This document shows, one piece after another, positions 12,956-25,491 of a DNA stretch of 64,000 nt. The translations under genes were made by a program, and so were the position numbers. This DNA is from Artemisia argyi (Eukaryota; Streptophyta; Magnoliopsida; Asterales; Asteraceae), in NCBI GenBank assembly GCA_030686995.1, contig CM060703.1:116569361-116633360 (forward strand). The letters run 5' to 3'. The notes below the pieces were generated by a model. It was not told where the DNA came from and did no database searches. It saw only the letters and a list, made by a program, of their open reading frames with translations. Position 1 is the first letter of the stretch; each line of letters starts with the position of its first letter.

Positions 12956-13481
12956 AGGTCTTCGGAGATGAAGTAGAGACTCACTACTAATTGCTTAATT
13001 GTTTTGATGAACTATTACATGTCTTATTCATTATATTTAGCAGTGGGTTGTGAACACACAGGTTGCAAGTGTTGTTATGAGCGGGACTTGCAACTGAGTG
13101 GATTCACAATGCCTTTGCTGTGTGAACATTCTTTAAGGCTTTTCAACTATTTTAAGACAAACTCTATGAACTCACCAACCATTGTGTTGACACTTTAGCA
13201 TGTTTGTCTCAGGTCTGTAAGGTGATAGCTGTTGCATGGAGCATAGAGCCGCTTGGCATGTTTTGAAGACTTATGCTTTTATCTTTACCATTCGATATGT
13301 TTTAAAACTTTTGTGTATTGTATTATGGAACTCAAGTTTGTAACTCGGAATTTATTAATCGAATGGTAACTTTTCAAAACGTCTCATTTAGAGTTCGTTT
13401 TCTATACCTTGTACTTTGTATTATGAAGTAGCACCCCAATGACACAGTCTTCCGCTACGATATTTTGGGGGTGTTACAGAT

Positions 13482-13493
13482 TGGTACCAGAGC
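13482..13493 (+). other. Primer binding site, element F
   Basis: TGGTACCAGAGC three bases after the LTR, one base from the initiator-Met tRNA primer site TGGTATCAGAGC usual in plant LTR elements. It primes minus-strand synthesis. Confidence 0.8.
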
Positions 13494-14182
13494 CTTGGTT
13501 ATAGAGAACTAGGTTTCATATACTACCTAGACTATAACTGCTATAAACATTAAGACTCTCCTCTTTATTTTGCCTTACACACACTTCATGCGCATATGCT
13601 TATTGCTAATTGTTTGTTTAGGAGAAACCCCAGACAATAGTCAAGTCATCAAAAATTTAGAGCTAAGTAATAATTATTTATTTAACTTAATCTTGTGACA
13701 GTTCTTGTTTGATAAGACATAAGATTAAGTTAAATAAAGGTTATTAGTTTCCTGTAGAGATTTGATGATTTGCCTTATACTTACTTTATATGATTCTAAT
13801 ACCTAGAAGTGGTTCATATGTCCTAGTACGACACTCAAACCTTTCTACAAGCGCGACTAGTCCTTCTCGTCATATCACCTTCTCTAGATACCTACACTAC
13901 ATTACCCTTTCACAACTTAAGAGCAGATGATAGAAAGTCTACCCAATTATGTAGTATCAATTGTTGAGATATGTGTGCTTGGTAATATGTATACGTGTGA
14001 AAGGAAGCAATTATAATTATGTTGGCCAACATAATTATAAATGGGTCACGACTCACGTAGACATATGTGACCATGCTTACATTAATCAACGATTGACTCA
14101 AATTGACAAGATTTATGACTAAGTAGTCTAGGAATATCACCTCATATCTGACGTCGACAAAATGTCCCTCCTTGTAGATATC
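13494..14182 (+). other. F leader between primer site and gag
   Basis: About 690 bp of untranslated leader without a gene. It contains a hairpin-capable pair: AATAATTATTTATTTAACTT near 13668 and a partly complementary AAGATTAAGTTAAATAAAGG near 13721. A minus-strand frame at 13910-14407 is a shadow of the gag N-terminus. Confidence 0.5.
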
Positions 14183-14518
14183 ATGGCACCAAAGAGAGTA
14201 ACTCGTAGCACTAGCCGAGGTGGTGCAACACCAAGAGGTGGAAGAACTGGTGGTCGTGGAGGTAGAGGAGCTGCTCACGACACTAGTAACCCTAGTAATG
14301 ATAGTGGAAGAACTGGTGGACGTGGAGGTAGAGGAGATGCTCACGACACTTGTAACCCTAGTAACGATGGTGGAAATCCAGATGTCTCCACCATTATTGC
14401 CCAACAACTACAAAACCTACTTCCCACTATAGTCACACAAGTTGGCAATCACATGAACAATTCGGGAAACCACGGAAGCATAAATGACGCTACAAATGAT
14501 GGAGGAAGGAATGGTAAT

Positions 14519-14556
<38 letters not shown>

Positions 14557-15574
14557 CCATAGGACTGGATGTACGTATAAGGAATTTACGTCATGCAAAC
14601 CAATTGAGTTTAATGGTAAAGGAGGTACATTGGCATATACACGATGGGTCGAGAAGATGGAGTCAGTGATTGACATCAGTAACTGTGCAATCCACCAGAG
14701 AGTGAAATATTCTGCATGCTTGCTATCAGAGAAGGCATTGACATGGTGGAACATGCAGATTCAAGCAAGGAGTAGAGAAGTAGCTGTAGGCATGACATGG
14801 GACGACTTTAAGGGACTACTGAAGGAAGAGTACTGCCCGGTTAATGAAATGCATAAACTAGAGGACGAGTTTTGGCATCACTCTATGGTAGGGGCTGGTC
14901 ATACAACCTACACAGATCGGTTTCATGAACTAGATAAACTAGTTCCTCATCTGGTTACCCCTGAATCCAAAAGGATTGAGAGGTACATATATGGCCTGGT
15001 TCCTGAGATTCGTGGGACAGTAAAAACAACCGAACCTCCCACAATTCAAAGTGCAATATTAAGAGCAGGAACCCTAACAGATGAGATGGTTAGGAATGGA
15101 ACTTTAAAGAATAGTGATAAAAGGAAGGGAGCAGGTGAATCGAGCGAGCAAATGGGTACAATGGTTGATAATAAGAAAGCAAGAGGATTTGCGGCAACTG
15201 TTTCTAATCAGAAAAAGTATGAGGGTCTACATCCTAAGTGTACTAAATGTGCTTATCATCATCAGAGGTCTGAGCCATGCCCTGTGTGTTATAATTGCAA
15301 GAGGTCTGGCCATTTTGCAAGTCAGTGTAAATTAGTTACAAGGCAGGCGAATGCGGACAATATAGGAAACAACCAAAAGACATGCCATGAGTGCAACAGC
15401 CCAAATCACTTCCAAAATACTTGTCCTAAGTTGAATAGGGCACAGAGACAAGTGCTGGATAACCCGACTCTAGCAGTAATGCTTGAAGAAAATAACCGAA
15501 ACCGTGGATACAATGTTAGTCCACCTCGGGGTCGAGCATACTATTTGGGTGCTAAGAAAGCCCGCAATGCGTAA
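14183..15574 (+). CDS. gag: Gag (nucleocapsid) protein of element F
   Basis: Intact frame of 463 codons from MAPKRVTRST; an upstream in-frame ATG at 14162 is possible but less typical. Gag assembles the cytoplasmic virus-like particle and binds the RNA genome. Order: basic RGG-like N-terminus with a 22-residue direct repeat (14243-14374), a poly-Asn run from an AAC microsatellite (about 14517-14558), a retrotransposon gag domain about residues 130-300 (YKEFTSCKPIEF, ALTWWN, CPVNEMHKLE, RIERYIYGL), then two CX2CX4HX4C knuckles at residues 369-382 (CYNCKRSGHFASQC) and 401-414 (CHECNSPNHFQNTC). It ends about where a protease would begin in full chromovirus polyproteins. The absence of stops over 1.4 kb in such decayed surroundings suggests recent origin or selection. 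Family assignment is from memory. Confidence 0.92.
14243..14374 (+). repeat. 66-bp direct repeat in F gag
   Basis: Two copies, starting at 14243 and 14309, encode the RTGGRGGRG(A/D)AHDT(S/C)NPSND unit. It keeps the reading frame. Confidence 0.85.
14517..14558 (+). repeat. AAC microsatellite coding poly-Asn
   Basis: About 14 AAC units in frame, giving a long Asn run between the glycine-rich arm and the gag core. Length is likely variable between copies. Confidence 0.9.
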
Positions 15575-15696
15575 CGGGTACGTACTTTATCCTACCATAT
15601 TTTTCTATTCTAAATCTAGCTTTATTATGCCGCTATTAAGATAAGAGACCTAGACACACTAAACTTCGGGACGAAGTTTCCTGAAGGGGTAGAGAC
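15575..15696 (+). other. F 3' interior with polypurine tract
   Basis: Short non-coding stretch after the gag stop. CGGGACGAAG at 15668 and the purine tract GAAGGGGTAGAGAC (15683-15696) abut the 3' LTR, the expected plus-strand primer. The same module is seen reversed beside the A and E LTRs. Confidence 0.8.
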
Positions 15697-17220
15697 TGTA
15701 ACAATTCGCATTTTCAGATTTATTTCTATTCCCGAAAATTTTACTATTCACTTTTACTATTCATTTTTCCCGAAATTCTCCCGAAACTTGATTTTTGTTT
15801 CTTGGCCTCGAGTGATAAATCATTTCTATGACAAATTAAAAGTTTAACATTCATAATCTCATTTTCGCGAAAGTTAATACGGAATTACACGTTTTAGGGT
15901 AAAACGTCATTCAAAAATTCTACGCACAACGAAACTCGACCGCGTTAAGTGACCCCGCATCAGAAAAATGTTTAGTACTCTCATGATTAATTAGAGAATT
16001 AATCATGACTGAGAAAAATATGACCAAATAAACCTCGGCCGTGAGAAACAGGAATTTTCGTTTTTAAGCGTTTTTACTCAGCTGTAACCTTAGCCTATAC
16101 CTGCACCGTGCTTCTAAGACGATTTGAGTTTTCAAATTATTAGAATAAGTCAACATATTTTTCCCTCCTCCTTTGACCAAAAATCATTCCTTGATTTTAT
16201 AAGTCATTCCTTGGTTTTTAGGCTTACGGTTTTATGTCTAAAAGACATTTAATACCAACCGAAACTAGAGTGAGCCCAGCCTAGACATTATAAGTCATTT
16301 TAAGTCATTATTATCCTATTAGAAAAGTTACATTTTACTTTTCTCAATTTTACGCAACTTTCGTACGTTTTACGTATTACGCGTTTTAGACCCGTGCTTC
16401 CAGTTTTAGCAGGGTTTGAGCAACCCAATAGAACCTACCACTCATTTTATATTTTATTATGGAGTATATTGACATGTTTAACCATACTTTCAAGTTTCAT
16501 ATTTTTAGGATACCCGGTTTTACGTTTCGTGACTTAACAACTTACGGTTACCAATTTACGGAGTCAAAACTAGCTCCATAAGCTTGGATAATATCATCAA
16601 AATTCCACCCTTGTTCCCCAAGTTCATGAACCGACTTAGGGGGGGGGGGGGAATTCAGCCCATAGGTGGCTTCATCTCATGCTAGGAGGCCTTAGATCCT
16701 TACATGTGTTAACCTTGCTCTCCAAGGGTTGACAAGTCAATGAAATGTAACCTCCTCAAGACCCTATATAAGTCCCCCCATCCCCTTTGTGCCGTGCATA
16801 TCCCACACCAAAACCACACCACACTTAGCTTATTTCCTTCTAATTTCTAGCAAGGTTCAAGTGCTTCAACAACATAGAAACCCTAGCTTGGTTTTAGGTA
16901 ATCAAAACACTTCCAAAACCTTATAAACTTTGGTGATTCTCTTGAGTTTGAATCCACTCAAGTCACCTCAACTTTCATCATATTTCTTTCAAGAATACAA
17001 GGGTAGAAAGATTGCTTGCAGCAAAGTAGAGTGAAGCTTAAGTCTATCAAAGTCCGTACCTTACTAGTTACTTACCTTTCTTTTAGAAAGCCTCAAGTTG
17101 TAAGCAAACCCTAACATACTTTCTTGCTAAATATTATATTCATGCTATTTATATTTCATTCTAACTATATATTGTCTTGTTATTATGTTCATGATATTAA
17201 AAAATTGGTAAAACAAGTTA

Positions 17221-17222
<2 letters not shown>

Positions 17223-17274
<52 letters not shown>
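17223..17274. repeat. (AT)26 microsatellite
   Basis: Uninterrupted AT dinucleotides within the F 3' LTR. The matching place in the 5' LTR (about 11567) has only a short ATATAT run. Confidence 0.95.
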
Positions 17275-17277
<3 letters not shown>

Positions 17278-17981
17278 CTTATGATCTTTAAACAAGTAAA
17301 CTAGTGACTTTTATGGAAAACCACGACCAAAATAGTATAACTATGATATTTGAAACTTACTTACTGTTAAAGAGGACTTAACAAGGAAAACATAGCAATT
17401 TGAATCACCCAAAATGAGTACCCGAGTCAAAAGTTATGACCATTTGAAGTTAGCAAAACCAAAACGCCGAAACTGCCGACACCTACTATTTTGCATTCTG
17501 CCATTTTGAAAGTCACCCTTCTGGTTCGATTCATCAAAAAGTTAAAACACGAAAGTTGTCCGTAACGACGTTTTCGCTCAGGAACAAAGAAGCTCGAGCC
17601 CTGAAAATGTTTTCCGAGTGATATTTTCTTCAAATTCTTAACAACCCATTTTTAGACCAAAGTCACTATATAATAGTTATGATTTACTAAGACCAAGAGG
17701 TCTAATGACCTAAATCCAAGACCACAACCATGGCTAAAGCCAAGGTTGAGTCTCAAGACCATGGAAAAATGACCAAGGTCACGGCAAAGCCATGACTAAA
17801 TGACCATATAAACTTATTTAGGCGAAAACATGAACCAAGGAGTTGGCGATAACTTGAACATACAATTTGGATCTACTTCATCTAAAAGAATCATGATATA
17901 CAAGTTATAAGAAACTTACCCTAATAACAATTTTCATGTAAAAATAAACTTTCTTAAGTTTATTCAAATATTGGACATGTA

Positions 17982-20960
17982 TGTAACACCCCAAAATACC
18001 GCAGCGGAAGACTGTGTCATAGGGGTGCTACTTCATAATACAAAGTACAAGTTATAGAAAACGAACTCTAAATGAGACGTTTTGAAAAGTTACCATTCGA
18101 TTAATGAATTCAAAGTTACAAACATGAGATTCCAAAGTATGATACATAAATGTATACAAAATGTTTTGAATGGTAAATGATAAAAGCGTAAGTCTTCAGA
18201 GTATGCAGCTTGACTCTAAGTTCCACGCACTAGCTATCGCCTTACTAACCTGAGATAAACATGCTAAAGTGTCAACACAATGGTTGGTGAGTTCATAGAG
18301 TTTGTCTTAAAATAGTTGAAAAGCCTTAAAGAATGATCACACAGCAAAGGCATTGAGAATCCACTCAGTTACAAGTCCCGCCATAAGAGACTTGTAACCT
18401 GTGTGTTCACAACCCACTGCTAACATATAGTATAATAAAGACATGTATAAGTTCATCAAGACAATTAAGCAATTAGTAGTGAGTCTCTACTTCATCTCCG
18501 AAGACCTCACTTTAGGAGCCAATTCCCAAAGACAACTGGGAGTCAATTCCCAAAGACAACTGGGAGTCAATTCCCAAAGACAACTGGGAGCCACTTCCCA
18601 AAGATATAAGTTTACTGGGAGCCACTTCCCAAAGATAAAAGACAGTCATGTATGTATGAAATCAAGTATAATGCCATCAAGTATAAGACAATCAAGTATA
18701 AAACAATCAAGTATAAATGTTTTGAGTATTTGTACAAGTAAGCAAGTAGTTGAGCATGTATCCCCCCCAAGAGTTAAAACAAGTACGAAAAGAGTAGGGG
18801 CTATGACTCACCTTAAGCTTATGTAATGAGAAATGAAAGTGGTAGTCGAATCGCGAAAGTCTCTAAGAGCAGCCTATAATAGAACGTTGCGACTTAGGTT
18901 TGGAGTAACGTCTAAGAATACGAAGAATTGCCCATATATGTCTTGCATATAGTTCATGATGTAGTACTTAGTTTATAATGTAAGTCGTTGAATATAAGTC
19001 GTTTATGAAACATGTATAGTTTGTACATCTCTTACTACCGTTCGGGCCGACATAATTCAGAAGTCATGGAGTAAACGTTCGAGGAGCCAGGACACTTTAA
19101 CTCGTAAATCCACAACTCGTCTCGACGGCTTACTCAATGAACTCCTCACATGAGGCTCCCTACTATTGTAGTATTTGATAACATATATATAAGTTTTGAT
19201 CTTTAAAAGCTATATGGTCTTTAGCCGTGGCTTTGCCGTGACCTTGGTCATTGTTACCATGGTCTTGAGACTCAACCTTGGCTTTAGCCATGGTTGTGGT
19301 CTTGGCTTTAGGTCATTAGACCTCTTGATCTTAGTAAAACATAACTATTATATAGTGACTTTGGTCTAAAATGGGCTGTTAAGAATTTGAAGAAAATTTA
19401 TCACTCAGAAAGCATTTTCAGGTCTCGAGCTTCTTTCCCCCTGAATGAAAACGTCGTTCCGGACAACTTTCGTGTTTTAACTTTTTGATGAATCGGACCA
19501 GAAGTGGGACTTTCAAAATCATAATTTGATCAGAATGCTATTTGGGCAGTTTTGCCGTTTTGGTTTCGCTAATTTCAAACGGTCATAACTTTTGACTCGT
19601 ATACTCGTTTTGGGTGATTCAAATTGCTATGTTTTCCTTGTTAATTCCTATTTAACAATAAGTAAGTGTCAAATATCAAAGTTATACTATTTTGGTCGTG
19701 GTTTTCCATAAAAATCACTAGTTTGCTTGTTTACTTGTCATAAGTTAACATATGTATACCAATACTTGTTTTATCCATTTTTAAACATCATGAACACAAT
19801 ACAAAGACCATATATAGCATGAAAGAAACATAATAAGCATGAAAATGATATTGAGCAAGAAAGTGTATAAGGGTTTCTTACAACTTTTTGCTTTCACTTA
19901 AGAAAGGAAGTCAAATATAGAACTAGGACACTAAACCTAATCTTGTAAACCCTTCACCATAACTCTTGTAACCCTTGCTAGCCTTGATCTAACCCTTGTG
20001 AAAACCATTTAACTTCAGCCCTAGTAACCTTGTGTAGCTCCTAATTCAACCATGGAATCACCAAACAAACTTGAGAACTAGGTAGAGAATACTAAGACCT
20101 TGAACTTTGTAGTGTAACTTGTGTATTGAAGATCAAAGGATCATGGTGCTAGGTATTGATCTTGTGGCGTTTTTATTGATGAGAAAGGAAGAAGAATGAG
20201 CTTGTATTTATACAATGAATGAGGAGGTTAGGAAGGTGGCTAGGAAGGTGCTTAAACTTGGAGACAAAGTTGTAATTAAGTAAGATCTAATGGCTAAAGT
20301 CAAGATTTAACCACACATGGTGACTCCCCCCCCCTCCTAAGTCGGTTTGTATATGGATAGGGTGACTAGATGAGTAGTCATGGTCTTTGGATGATAATAT
20401 CCTAAGTATGTAGCTAGTTTCGACTCCGTAAATTGCTAACCGTAAGTTTTTAAGTCACGAAACGTAAAACCGGGTATCCTAAAAATATGAAACTTATAAA
20501 TATGGTTAAACATGTCAATATAGTCCATAATAAAATATAAAATGAGTGGTAGGTTCTATCGGGTGCGAAAACCCTGCTAAAAACTGGAAACACGGGTCTA
20601 AAACGCGTAATTCGCGTAAAACGCTGAACTGAAAAACGTAAAATTCCGAAACTTTTGGAATTGTCCTAAAATGATAGAAAATCATATTTCTATTGTTTAT
20701 AATGTTTTATGGATATATCGGGATGCTGGAAGGACGTTTAAACCTAAAAGTAAATCTCGGACACGGCTTTGTGATTTTTGCAGAAATGATCCGACGAGCG
20801 TCAAACTCTCGGATTATCGTTAAAATAGTTTAACTTACGAGAATATGAAATAAAAATTTCTGAGATGAATAGTGAAAGTGAATAGTAAAAAGTGAATAGT
20901 AAAAAGTGAATAGTAAAATTTTCGGGAATAAAAGTTAACCTGAAATTGCGAATTGTTACA
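17982..20960 (-). mobile_element. Solo LTR G inside F 3' LTR
   Basis: 2979 bp, plus-strand edges TGTAACACCCC and AATTGTTACA, that is, an F-family LTR in reverse orientation. Flanked by a 5-bp target duplication ATGTA (17977-17981 and 20961-20965). The uninterrupted F 5' LTR at 12268-12280 gives the empty site. No interior and no second LTR, so it is a solo LTR, presumably from recombination between two LTRs after insertion. It is related to but shorter and more diverged than the F LTRs. Frames at 18443-18826 and 20801-21025 are spurious. Confidence 0.9.
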
Positions 20961-22145
20961 ATGTAACTTTTCGGATCAAAACTTATATATTTGTTATCTA
21001 ATACTACAATAGTAGGGAGCCTCATGTGAGGAGTACATTAAGTAAGCTGTCCAGATGAGTTATGGATTTACGAATTAAAGTGTCCTGGCTCCTCGAACGT
21101 TTACTCAATGACTTCTGAATTATGTCGGCCCGAACGGTAGTAAGAGATATACAAACTATACATGTTTCATAACCATTTATATTCAAAGACTTACACTATA
21201 TACTAAGTAGTACATCATGAACATTATGCAAGACATATATAGGCAATTCTTCATATTCTTAGACGTTACTCTAAACCTAAGTCGCGACGTTCTATTATAG
21301 GCTGTTCTTAGAGACTTTCGAGATTCGACTACCACTTTCATTTCTCATCACTTAAGCTTAAGGTGAGTCATAGCCCCTACTCTTTTCGTACTTGTCTTAA
21401 CTCTTTGGGGGAGACACATGCTTAACTACTTGTTTACTTGTGCAAATACTTAAAACGTTTATACTTGACTGTGTTATACTTGATTGCATACATACATGAC
21501 TGTGTTATACTTAATTGCGTTATTCTATTTAGTAGCTAGTACTTATCTTTGGGAAGTGGCTCCCAGTTGTCTTTGGGAAGTGGCTCCCAGGTGTCTTTGG
21601 GAATTGGCTCCCAAGTGAGGTCTTCGGAGATGAAGTAGAGACTCACTACTAATTGCTTAATTGTTTTGATGAACTATTACATGTCTTATTCATTATATTT
21701 AGCAGTGGGTTGTGAACACACAGGTTGCAAGTGTTGTTATGAGCGGGACTTGCAACTGAGTGGATTCACAATGCCTTTGCTGTGTGAACATTCTTTAAGG
21801 CTTTTCAACTATTTTAAGACAAACTCTATGAACTCACCAACCATTGTGTTGACACTTTAGCATGTTTGTCTCAGGTCTGTAAGGTGATAGCTGTTGCATG
21901 GAGCATAGAGCCGCTTGGCATGTTTTGAAGACTTATGCTTTTATCTTTACCATTCGATATGTTTTAAAACTTTTATGTATTGTATTATGGAACTCAAGTT
22001 TGTAACTCGGAATTTATTAATCGAATGGTAACTTTTCAAAACGTCTCATTTAGAGTTCGTTTTCTATACCTTGTACTTTGTATTATGAAGTAGCACCCCA
22101 ATGACACAGTCTTCCGCTGCGATATTTTGGGGGTGTTACAAATCA

Positions 22146-23007
22146 ACTAACAAAGATGCTTATAATCTTGAGGAGCCACGAAATATTGAGAGGAAAAATA
22201 GATTTTTGGAGTGCAAGAAGTTGGTGATATGATCTAGGTGCTAAATTCGGTGCTTATCTATGGATTTTGGGTGAAGTGGAATACATGTGTACACACATGC
22301 AAGCTAATCAAGACACTTGGTGTCTTGGATAAGCTAAAATCAGCCACCATGGTAACAAAGGAGTGAGTGGGTTATTTTGTGTATTAATTTGGTTATAGAT
22401 GTGTTATAGATGTAGTTTTGATCCCGGTAATTAAAATGTAGAGTTTTTAAGACGCGTAACGTAAAACCGGGTAACGTAAAAATACAAAACTTGTAAAAAT
22501 GTTAAAACTTATTAAAACAACTACTTTTAATATATTAGTTGAGTTATGGGTTTATCGGAGTGTTTAAAAATCGTTAAAACTGAAACCGTGAGTTGAAACA
22601 CGTTTGGTGACACCGATTCTTGATAAAAGTGACGTAAGCTATAAAAATGACACGACAAGTATAAAACTCATTTGTAAACATGAAATAGTTTAAAAATTAA
22701 TAAAATATGTAAATTATCATATTCTATGGTTGGTTCACTTTGCTAAAACGTTAAAACGTAAATTTAAATTGCGTAAAACGTAAAAGGTGCAAGGTTTACG
22801 TAAAACTAGAAAAATTAAATTAGGACTTTTAAAATAGGATTGAAAGGAAATAATGTTTCATAGAAAGTGTAGAGTAGACATAGAATAGTCGTGGTTGAAT
22901 GGATTGAACGTACACGGATAAATTCCGATGAAGTTAATTAGTTAAAAATAGAATGGTTGAATAATAAACTATTAAAATAAATGACATGAAATTTTAGAAA
23001 TGTCACA
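22146..23007 (-). mobile_element. Element A, 3' LTR, right piece
   Basis: Continues the A LTR after the F insertion and matches 44913-45776. It ends TGTCACA, a one-base variant of TGTTACA, followed by a C-rich tract (reverse of a polypurine tract) and CGTCCCGG. Confidence 0.85.
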
Positions 23008-24429
23008 GCACGTACCCCTTAAGAGAGCGCCGTCCCGGAGCTCAACTCGCTTTATCTCTAGACGGTTCTGTTGTGAAAATATGATGATACTCGTAAGGAA
23101 TAAAGTATAGGATAACTAACGACGCGATTCGATTCTTGTCGTCTAGAAATATGGTGCAGAGTAAGGTTTACTATATGCGATAAAGATAGAGTGAGGATTT
23201 GTTTAGTTGTTTTGCTCGATCGTATGAATACCGCTGAATTGTTATACTCACATAAAAATTTTGTGATTCTCGAAAATCATGTAGAAGATAAATTAGACAT
23301 AACCCATATATAACTATTCCTAGTATTTGAAAAATCTAAGTCGAACATAGGTAGTCAGACTATGTTCCACTGTCCCAAGGTTAAATATAGGTGACTAGAC
23401 TATATTTAATCGAGGTTCGATAAAATTTTCAAATACTTAACTTAGTTATACTCGTGATATGTCCATTGTTGGACAAGTATGGAGTTTGCATAAGTATCTT
23501 ATATACAAAGAGTGATATAAGTTTGTAAATACATAAGAATCAATCATAAGTAAGTAGTATGAGTATGTAACACAAGCGAATAACAAAAATGCACGCAGAA
23601 AAGGAAGTTTTAAGCAGTTCTAAATCAGTCCACATCGGGCCAGAATCACGGACCTTTAACAATGAAGGATTCAAAAGAGAACTTGATGAATGTAGAGAAA
23701 GTTACTGAACTTCAGCTTTTGTATGATGAATTCATTTATAAGAATTATCGGAGAATGACGAACAATAAAATAATAACAAAATAGTTCATGAGGTAATAAT
23801 AAATCAATGGTTTTAGTTAATAAAACAAGGTCGAGTAATTCATAAGATAATAACAAAATTGTTTATATGGTGGTGAAAATTTTGGTAAAAGGTAAATGAC
23901 GGAACGATTTCTAATATAACAAAATAGTTTATTCCAAACTAGTCCAAACAGTTTATTTAATAGTAGTACATCAGTGGATAAGTTTATAAGATAAAGTAGT
24001 TTGTAAGAGAGTGGCAAGGAGTGTATTAATATTGTAGTGAAAATGGTTTAGAGGATAGTAGCAAACTAGTTTTACAAGGTATTTGACCAAATGATTTGTA
24101 GAGAGGTGACAAAAAGTAAATATTGAACTAGTTAGAGCAGTTTATAAAATAGTAGTGAATAAGGTTATTAGTTTATAAGGTAATAATGGGGTAATTCTTT
24201 GGGGAATATTAAATCCATTTGTACTATAATGAAAGATAGTTTATATGACAATAAAGGAGTTGTTTATAACATGGTAGTGAAATTTCCAAGGTAAATAAAT
24301 AGAATGTGACGGGTTTCATATAAAATACCGTTGTGTAAGGTCATGAAAAGATTTTAAAGCTCATAGCATTACTCACGATTTTTGGGAAAATAAATGAGAC
24401 CACTATGTCACCCACAACGTACGAGAAAG

Positions 24430-24455
24430 TTTTTTTTTTTTTTTTTTTTTTTTTT
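24430..24455. repeat. Poly-T run, 26 bases
   Basis: Uninterrupted T within the A interior. It could mark an old retro-insertion tail on the minus strand or simple slippage, and no target duplication was recognised. Confidence 0.9.
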
Positions 24456-24848
24456 AGAGGATCATCAAAATGAATAAACATGTATTTAATAGTTTAGTAA
24501 TCTTGGTGAAATAGGTACATAATTGAGAGAAATAAAGTTTCACATGATGTTTTGTAGGTTGAGTATAAAGGGGGTAAGAGTTGGTAAAGCATTTAGAAAA
24601 GTAACCTTTATACAAATAAGAAATACTGCTATGGTAAATAGATATACGTAGTCGAGAGAAAATCGGGTATATATAAATAGTCTTTAAATAAATAGTATCA
24701 ATAGCGGTGCTTAAGAAAATAAGCAAGAAATGCTCAGAAAATATGAGTTCACGGGGAGTAAGACAACCAATAGAAATTGATAAACTGTAACATGTTTCGC
24801 TATCATATGAAATGATATAACATATGGTTATGAAAGTGTTTAGAAACT

Positions 24849-24965
24849 ATTGTAATCGCATACAATGTTTGATAAATAAAAGAGACCATTGTAATCGCAT
24901 ACAATGTCTGATAAATAAGAGAGACCATTGTAATCACATACAATGTCTGATAAATAAGAGAGACC
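24849..24965. repeat. 39-bp tandem repeat, 3 copies
   Basis: Copies start at 24849, 24888 and 24927 and differ by few bases. Each opens with ATTGTAATCGCATACAAT, whose ATTGTA and TACAAT ends form an inverted repeat. Confidence 0.9.
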
Positions 24966-25491
24966 ATTGGTTAAAAGAGTTTAGTATTCATGTGAGAACT
25001 TTATATAGAAATATATCGATATTTCAGGAAAAGCAGGATAGTCGAGAAATATTACAAGTGCATATGGTAATATATATTATATGTATGTGCATAACAACGG
25101 TGCACTTGAAGATGTGTATAAATTTTCAGATGGAAATTCACAATGCTTATGAATAGCATAAAATACACCAAGGAAGTTTTGTGCATAAAGTTTATATATA
25201 TAAGAATGATACTTTCGCGGATTATCGGATGAGTTAAGAAATAATTATAGTACCCCTATAATTTTCCCTAATATAGTATGATTAATGATGAGGCGAAAAA
25301 TGATCCATTTTTAGGGGGTCATTTAAGCCCGGAATTGAATTTATTTGATCAAATATTGCCCTAAATCGTTCCTTTTGTGAATTTAGGTACTTTGGGAGTG
25401 AAATCTGGAAAAGAAAGCAATTCGGACGTTTTTGGAGCATAAAAGTGAAGAAAACGCCAAAGACTTAATTTTCCATTCTGGGAACAGTGTG

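Larger units (their letters stand above)
10034..13478 (+). mobile_element. Element F, 5' LTR
   Basis: 3445 bp from TGTAACAATTCGC to GGGTGTTACA. The 3' LTR is nearly identical outside microsatellites, tandem repeats and a few substitutions, suggesting a fairly young insertion. It contains a 13-G run near 10977-10989, a TATA box at 11102, the leader motif 12321-12452 and a 24-bp tandem array near 12860. Small frames at 11725-11931 and 13004-13198 recur only because the LTR is repeated, and I do not consider them genes. Confidence 0.93.
10034..22140 (+). mobile_element. Element F: gag-only LTR retrotransposon
   Basis: Complete element with ends TGTAACA...TGTTACA and a 5-bp target duplication AATCA at 10029-10033 and 22141-22145. 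LTRs are 10034-13478 and 15697-22140 (the latter containing solo LTR G). The interior is only 2218 bp: an initiator-Met-type primer site, one gag frame, and a polypurine tract. There is no protease, reverse transcriptase, RNase H or integrase. This matches the published class of terminal-repeat retrotransposons with a GAG domain (TR-GAG). The paralogous uninterrupted site at 44908-44912 confirms both borders. Confidence 0.93.
15697..22140 (+). mobile_element. Element F, 3' LTR interrupted by G
   Basis: Starts TGTAACAATTCGC and ends GTGTTACA. Without the 2979-bp insert G and the 5-bp duplication it is about 3460 bp, against 3445 for the 5' LTR. Differences include an AT microsatellite of 26 units (17223-17274) where the 5' LTR has about five, and three rather than four 24-bp repeats. 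The TATA box is at 16764-16772. The frame at 21666-21860 equals that at 13004-13198 because the LTRs are duplicates. Confidence 0.92.
23008..25285 (-). mobile_element. Element A interior, 3' part, non-coding
   Basis: About 2.3 kb between the A 3' LTR and insertion B. The reverse polypurine tract is at 23008-23020. The rest is A/T-rich with many degenerate AATAACAAAATAGTTTAT-like words (23680-24430), a 26-T run and a 39-bp tandem repeat. No gag or pol motif is visible in any frame. Small frames at 23671-24726 and 24824-25156 are low-complexity shadows. With the piece at 42460-42626, the A interior is about 2.4 kb and non-coding. The last five bases (25281-25285, ATTAA) are the duplicated target of B. 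Confidence 0.65.

Noticed and set aside
13004..13198. 64-codon frame found identically at 21666-21860
   Set aside because: Both lie in the two LTRs of F; identity reflects LTR duplication, and there is no domain or codon signal.
18443..18826. Frame with NSQRQLG repeats
   Set aside because: It is the translation of the 24-bp LTR tandem repeat on the antisense strand of solo LTR G.
24849..24965. CRISPR-like array
   Set aside because: Tandem repeats without unique spacers in plant nuclear DNA; no cas genes.
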